Assembly (NCBI GenBank): GCA_028277865.1
Contig: JANQFM010000756.1
Span: 1-10,017, forward strand
Reading direction: 5' to 3'
DNA length: 10,017 nucleotides
From: Acidobacteriota bacterium
Lineage (GTDB): Bacteria > Acidobacteriota > UBA6911 > RPQK01 > DATIPO01
The translations under genes were made by a program, and so were the position numbers. The number at the start of each line of letters is the position of its first letter. Position 1 is the first letter of the stretch. The notes under the pieces are model-generated. The model made no database searches. It was given only the letters and a program-made list of their open reading frames with translations, and was not told the DNA's origin. Below, one piece after another: positions 7,701-10,017 of the stretch.

Positions 7701-8904
7701 GGGACGGCACTCGGATGCGGAAAAAGTCCTGGTCTCCCCCGGCTTCGATCTGTCCGCCGATGCTCGAATTCAAATTGGCCTCGGACGCCTCGCTGCAGCC
7801 ATTCCCGTGGTCATCTGAAACGCTTTGCTCGAATTCGACGTGCAAAGTGTAGGAGCCGGTTGAGGTTGAGCTGAAGTGTCGTACGGAAATAAAGTAGGTT
7901 CCTGCCAAAATTGTGCCTTCGATCAGAAAATTCCGGCCTGCTCCCCGATCGTCGTCGCTGGCAATTATGCGGCAAGAGGAGTTGCGTACATGACCGAAGG
8001 TATCGGTACTGCCGGTTGTGAAAACGCGGATCCTTCCAGTTGCCGGAATCTGGATGCGGAAGAAATCCTGGTCGGCTGCCATCTCAATCTGGCCTCCTCG
8101 GGTGGAATTCAGGCTGATCGCAGTCGCAGAAGTGCAGTCATTGCCATGGTCGTCGCCCGTAGCTGCTTCAAACTCTACATGTAATGTGTAGGCGCCGGTT
8201 GAGAATGCACTAAAATGTCGGATCGAGATGAAGTAGGTTCCTGCTGCGATGGAGCCTTCGATCAAGAAGTTCCGCCCCGCCCCGCTGTCATCATTGGAAG
8301 CGATGCTGGTGCAGGAGGAATTGCGCAGGTCGCCGAAAGTATCGGTTGAACCGGAGGTAAAGAGTCGAATCCTCCCGTTGGTAGGCACCTGAATCCTGAA
8401 AAAGTCCTGGTCTCCCTGAGCGTTTACCTGCCCGGCGGTGCTGGAATTCAAATTCAAGGCCGTGGCGGTGGCGCAGCTGTCTCCGTGGTCGTCCAGAGCC
8501 GAGTCGAACTCGACGTGCAGTGTGTAGGTGCCGGTACCTGAGGAGCTGAAATGACGCACCGAAACAAAATAGATTCCGGGGGCGATGCTGCCGGAAATCC
8601 GAAAATTCAAGCCTTCGCCTCGGTCGTCGTCGAATGCGATTGCCCCGCAGGCATTATTGTAAAGGATTCCAAAGGTGTCTGTGTTGCCGGTTGTGAATGT
8701 CCTTATAGTACCGGGGCCAGAAATCTGAATCCGGAAAAAGTCTTGATCTCCAGCCGGGCTGATGACGCCGGACACCGAATTGTTCAAAGCCACGGGGGTT
8801 GCCGAAGAGCAGTCGCCTCCATGAGAGCCGGCAAAAACTTCACCGTTAAGAATTAACAATAACGTGAGTATGGGAAACATTCCGAGGCAGTCAATTACTC
8901 TCAT
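4795..8904 (-). CDS. Secreted multidomain protein: six PPC domains, lipase-like alpha/beta-hydrolase domain, C-terminal beta domain
   Basis: The protein has 1369 residues. Residues 1-25 are a signal peptide (hydrophobic core, cleavage likely after VFA). Residues 27-700 are six PPC-type (bacterial pre-peptidase C-terminal) domains of about 109 residues. Residues 705-1050 look like an alpha/beta hydrolase. FVHGT (711-715) fits the oxyanion-hole strand, VVAHSGG (827-833) a nucleophile elbow with Ser831, and AHRGS (874-878) matches the PHRGS motif of bacterial lipases. ADDG (951-954) could supply the acid and DHDN (997-1000) the histidine. The elbow has Ala in place of the first Gly of GxSxG. This part has ten cysteines, suggesting disulfides and a secreted location. 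A Ser/Thr-rich linker (about 1053-1072) leads to a C-terminal beta region (about 1125-1369) with a LRDDGRYHDGVADDLIYTA motif like Ig-type domains of surface proteins. Esterase/lipase activity is inferred, the substrate unknown. ATG at 8904 has AAGGG eight bases upstream. It is the first gene of the three-gene run. Confidence 0.88.
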   Translation of the reverse strand: MRVIDCLGMFPILTLLLILNGEVFAGSHGGDCSSATPVALNNSVSGVISPAGDQDFFRIQISGPGTIRTFTTGNTDTFGILYNNACGAIAFDDDRGEGLNFRISGSIAPGIYFVSVRHFSSSGTGTYTLHVEFDSALDDHGDSCATATALNLNSSTAGQVNAQGDQDFFRIQVPTNGRIRLFTSGSTDTFGDLRNSSCTSIASNDDSGAGRNFLIEGSIAAGTYFISIRHFSAFSTGAYTLHVEFEAATGDDHGNDCTSATAISLNSTRGGQIEMAADQDFFRIQIPATGRIRVFTTGSTDTFGHVRNSSCRIIASDDDRGAGRNFLIEGTILAGTYFISVRHFSSTSTGSYTLHVEFEQSVSDDHGNGCSEASEANLNSSIGGQIEAGGDQDFFRIRVPSQGTLTISSSGGTDTFGNLRNSQCIIVAGDDDRGPGLNFLIVQSVGPGTYFVSIRHFSSSGTGNYTLTVQFAAGDSSDDHGDACSSASSLAPNGSAAGRIGSGGDHDFFRIEVPVTGTLTLFTTGSTDTLGTLRNSRCSSLITNDDSGSGLNFRIVRTVAAGTYFVSVRHFSSTAAGSYTLFSEFLPSQSQDDHGNSCTAATIAGLNTSTAGSIESGGDQDFFRLVIPTAGTLTVMTSGSTDTFGNLRDAACLILQSDDDSGPGLNFRINRNVAPGTYFISVRHFSPSGRGGYVLEVDFTPSGAPSSCLIFVHGTRAEDNDKPDNFDWSSDWQAARDYWRSKVTIFDAFLGDETLLTDPEEDFVRAATGAGQRSHFVVRYDGSAAWWAGEAAGLVAREVIRATDGEMDNPAGSSCALTFDQGGEFWVVAHSGGATVMDFILGNSRPDDTNFNFGDAPFDEVAQRINGVLSVGGAHRGSKLADAICQSALAIGCPGILGFETCTAAREWLQTDEDFQVFNFSNEPNRSILLIGGFRGIFFPDFSDDSCLPGADDGILEYATQFACQGDPRQAFDTTNVCDNDSKIAANFFNLDGSREDHDNERNNEDISDRNRRAVPNGVWTCNNVPCDPGTLISGFPNLSSAAFIDLLLDVAESPQETASSPTAASGGSTTKQLLAPTILAELGQNYRQRSRFPSDSGPLAGRMKRLENLQRVIPKVVPASAAAPAMTVYPGRPQFVAADPIIFHAHLDRDFAVAQRSSVRMRLADLEGRILGTASLRDDGRYHDGVADDLIYTAVFKPTQDLEGIFYAEVMASTPAGLKRLARTSFRIDLPDAVPTGAYRERLADGSLELGTEVEVTAAGRFHLEAELYDLNGQAVSWAQKAVRLQPGRHWIPLTFYGLAIRESGLAGPYLLRFVSLSTTTRMPPSRARLVENAYTTQPYSLADFSAEPYNRRELLEAAERIGKGGSR
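6805..8826 (-). repeat. Six tandem PPC-domain coding repeats (period about 340 bp)
   Basis: The units are at 8826-8503, 8493-8167, 8154-7828, 7815-7489, 7473-7147 and 7131-6805. Each codes for the same order of motifs: (DD)HG..C, GDQDFFRI, GSTDTFG.LRNS.C, DD.G.G.NF.I, GTYF.S.RHFS and YTL..EF. The amino-acid period is 113-114. The units are diverged at the base level, so the array is old rather than a recent expansion. In every unit two cysteines lie exactly 54 residues apart (32/86, 144/198, 257/311, 370/424, 484/538, 598/652). The first unit lacks the leading DD and has NT in place of ST in the middle motif. Confidence 0.88.
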
Positions 8905-9052
8905 TACCTTAGCCCTTCATCAACTTGCTGGCGGCTTGATCCAGCAATTAAGATCACTTCAAAACAACAAATTCAAACGCAAAGGAAGCACGTTAAAAAA
9001 CTCATCACCTTGAGGATCGGACCACTGTTCTTTTAATGTCCACAACGAAAAC

Positions 9053-9082
9053 ACATTACATCTGCAGTCTATCTGCTGTCAA
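9053..9082 (-). promoter_or_regulatory. Candidate sigma70-type promoter for the exported-protein operon
   Basis: On the minus strand a perfect TTGACA (9082-9077) is followed after 18 bases by TAATGT (9058-9053), a weak -10 box. Transcription would start near 9045, giving a leader of about 140 bases before the ATG at 8904. The -35 box overlaps an imperfect 11-base direct repeat (9060-9081) that fills the spacer. The -35 match is strong, the -10 match poor, so this is a candidate only. Confidence 0.4.
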
Positions 9083-9100
9083 GAAAAAAACCACCACCAT
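9056..9100 (-). other. Very short ORF with consensus Shine-Dalgarno (possible leader peptide or gene-start remnant)
   Basis: AGGAGG (9113-9108) stands seven bases before an ATG at 9100, and the frame runs 14 codons (MVVVFFLTADRLQM) to TAA at 9058-9056. The start signal is the best in the window, while the product is tiny. The hydrophobic first half resembles the beginning of a signal peptide. It may be a leader peptide, or the surviving 5' end of a gene lost together with the TPR gene just upstream. If the candidate promoter at 9053-9082 is used, this ORF is not on that transcript. Expression is unproven. Confidence 0.25.
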
Positions 9101-9167
9101 AGCCTCTCCTCCTGAATTAGTTCGTGGCCGCAGACCGTTGCTCAATTCTGTTGCAGCTTCCAATTTG

Positions 9168-9501
9168 TCATCGACTTTCTTCCCCTTTCAGTGCTGCTTC
9201 CAACTTCTCGACCAACTCTTCGACCTGAGTGGAATCGCCTGGGAAACCGCTCTGCCAGGAATTACGAAAGTGAGCCAAGGCAGCCTTCAAGTCCTGTCGC
9301 TTGTAGGCCGAGGGAAAGTGCCTGTTTGAAAGAGGCTTCTGCCAGGGCTGTCCGACCCGATTGGTAGAAGGCTTCTCCCCGGTGTTCAAAAGCCTAGCAA
9401 TCGGAAGGCCGGACGCGGATCAGCTGGCTCAGCGTTTCGCCAGCCTATTCGAAAAGGCTGGCGCTGAGCTGCAGGTAGGCCAGGTTGCGCAAAGCGGCGC
9501 C
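9168..9501 (-). pseudogene. Degraded TPR-repeat protein gene (C-terminal part)
   Basis: Reading the minus strand in one frame from 9501 gives TPR-like helix pairs: GAALRNLAYLQLSASLFE, then TAG (9447-9445), then AGETLSQLIRVRPSDC, then TAG (9396-9394), then AFEHRGEAFYQSGRTALAEA followed by SFKQALSLG. Near 9300-9310 the homology jumps to another frame, AYKRQDLKAALAHFRNSW, continuing to TGA at 9170-9168. About ten residues expected in the last repeat seem missing at the jump, so a small deletion probably caused the frameshift. A further in-frame TGA lies at 9504-9502, and TPR character is lost upstream of it. A TTG-initiated frame of 73 codons exists over 9389-9168, but its first half is out of frame with the repeats and it has no ribosome binding site. 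TPR proteins are protein-binding scaffolds. This one lies upstream of and co-directional with the exported operon, so it may once have belonged to it. Confidence 0.7.
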
Positions 9502-9577
9502 TCACAGGGTCTGTAAGGACACACGGCGCGTATTAGCAGCGTCCGCCCCTCCCGGCTTTGTTTGACGCCGCATTGGC

Positions 9578-9599
9578 TGCCACCTTCATGCCACCTTCA
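9578..9599. promoter_or_regulatory. Perfect tandem 11-base direct repeat, candidate operator
   Basis: TGCCACCTTCA occurs twice back to back (9578-9588 and 9589-9599) with no mismatch. An 11-base period puts both copies on the same face of the helix and is the classical layout of PhoB/OmpR-family operators. A gene for such a DNA-binding domain starts 103 bases downstream, so autoregulation is a natural guess. A TTGACG (9562-9567) lies just upstream, but no good -10 box is present at the right distance, as in many activator-dependent promoters. Confidence 0.5.
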
Positions 9600-9634
9600 G
9601 GCGGCGCAAGCGGTCGCGCCAGCGGCACGTCCAG

Positions 9635-9649
9635 GCCGCTTTGAGCGGC
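9635..9649. repeat. Small perfect hairpin upstream of the regulator
   Basis: GCCGCT (9635-9640) and AGCGGC (9644-9649) form a 6-bp stem with a TTG loop. Neither strand has a following T-run, so a terminator is not supported. It would lie in the 5' leader of the regulator if transcription starts near the tandem repeat. Confidence 0.4.
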
Positions 9650-9702
9650 TCACAAAATGAATGCCCCCGGCTCTGTGTGAAATCCCGTAGACTGAAGGGG
9701 CG

Positions 9703-10017
9703 ATGGAGTTCAGCTTTTATGTCGGTCAGTGGCTGGCCCGGCCGCGTTTGAACCAGTTGAGCGGCGCAGGGCAGGTCGTTCAGCTTGATCCCCGCACCAT
9801 GCAGGTGCTGGTGTGCCTGGCGCGCCAGCCTGGGGAAGTCGTCAGCAAGGACGAGTTGCTGGATGAGGTTTGGCAAGAGACATTCGTTACCGAGAACACG
9901 GTGTCCCAGGCGATCTCGCGGCTGCGCAAAGCCTTAGGGGACGACTGGCAGGAGCCGCGCTTTGTCCAGACGGTCAGCAAGTCCGGCTATCGCCTCATTG
10001 CTCCGGTGCGGCTGGCT
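9703..10017 (+). CDS. OmpR/PhoB-type winged-helix transcriptional regulator, ToxR/CadC-like (N-terminal part, cut by window end)
   Basis: The first 105 codons of a longer gene lie in the window. The product starts MEFSFYVGQWLARP and shows a complete Trans_reg_C (OmpR/PhoB C-terminal) winged-helix domain. It has a beta strand with VQLDPRTMQVLVCLA (about 26-40), GEVVSKDELLDEVW (44-57), the recognition helix TENTVSQAISRLRKALGDD (about 63-81) and the wing RFVQTVSKSGYRLIAPV (86-102). There is no receiver domain in front, so it is not an ordinary two-component response regulator. It matches ToxR/CadC-like proteins, in which this domain is followed by a membrane helix, TPR repeats or TolB-like propeller; that part is outside the window. 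An in-frame TAG at 9688-9690 leaves ATG 9703 as the first possible ATG. AAGGGG ends only two bases before it, a short spacing. It is divergent from the TPR pseudogene and the exported operon, which it might regulate. Confidence 0.88.
   Translation, partial: MEFSFYVGQWLARPRLNQLSGAGQVVQLDPRTMQVLVCLARQPGEVVSKDELLDEVWQETFVTENTVSQAISRLRKALGDDWQEPRFVQTVSKSGYRLIAPVRLA

Larger units (their letters stand above)
9502..9702. other. Intergenic region between the TPR pseudogene and the regulator
   Basis: No coding region is supported here. It contains a TTGACG element (9562-9567), a perfect tandem 11-base repeat (9578-9599), a perfect small hairpin (9635-9649) and a purine-rich AAGGGG (9695-9700) next to the regulator start. 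The far 5' end of the degraded TPR gene may extend into it but is not recognisable. Confidence 0.5.

Noticed and set aside
6805..8826. CRISPR-like or satellite array from the regular 340-base spacing
   Set aside because: The period is far too long for CRISPR, the units are coding and diverged, and they correspond exactly to PPC protein domains.
9168..9389. 73-codon frame as an intact gene
   Set aside because: Only its second half is TPR-like. The first half is the wrong frame of the upstream TPR repeats, the start would be TTG without a ribosome binding site, so it is part of a pseudogene.
9394..9447. Stop-codon readthrough or recoding of TAG in the TPR frame
   Set aside because: A TGA and a frameshift with missing residues occur in the same remnant, and intact genes nearby show no sign of recoded TAG. 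Ordinary decay explains all lesions.
9586..9876. Open frame of 96 codons on the minus strand at the right end
   Set aside because: It is antisense to the winged-helix domain, which is clearly the real coding strand, and has no domain of its own.

Overview
The window looks like an accessory chromosomal segment of a GC-rich soil- or sediment-type bacterium, most likely an Acidobacteriota. The main pointer is the 816-residue duplicated MacB/FtsX-type permease without its own ATPase. This architecture matches the 'acidobacterial duplicated orphan permease' (ADOP) group, which is highly expanded in that phylum. A two-sandwich secreted protein, a PPC-repeat secretome protein and a receiver-less OmpR/PhoB-type winged-helix regulator fit the same picture. 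Phylum assignment is inference; no rRNA or marker gene is present.

Layout. Positions 1-309 hold no gene, only two hairpin-forming repeats and the ribosome binding site of the permease. Positions 310-2760 (+) are the ADOP permease. Facing it on the minus strand is a tight three-gene run read from 8904 down to 2818. First comes a 1369-residue secreted protein with six PPC domains, an alpha/beta-hydrolase (lipase-like) domain and a C-terminal beta domain. Next is a membrane-anchored HEAT-like helical-repeat protein that starts at or just after the end of the first gene. Last is a small secreted two-domain beta-sandwich protein, 34 bases further on. All three products are predicted to act outside the cytoplasmic membrane, so the run reads as one exported module of unknown task.

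Upstream of that operon (8905-9170) lie a candidate sigma70-type promoter, an 11-base direct repeat and a very short ORF with a consensus Shine-Dalgarno. Beyond it, 9168-9501 (-) is the wreck of a TPR-repeat protein gene with in-frame stops and a frameshift. At the right edge, 9703-10017 (+) is the N-terminal DNA-binding domain of an OmpR/PhoB/CadC-type regulator cut by the window end. A perfect tandem 11-base repeat lies about 105 bases upstream of it, a geometry typical of operators for this regulator family.

I see no CRISPR array, tRNA, rRNA, transposase, phage gene or known defence system. The best candidates for something undescribed are the three-gene exported operon and the two 11-base direct-repeat sites.
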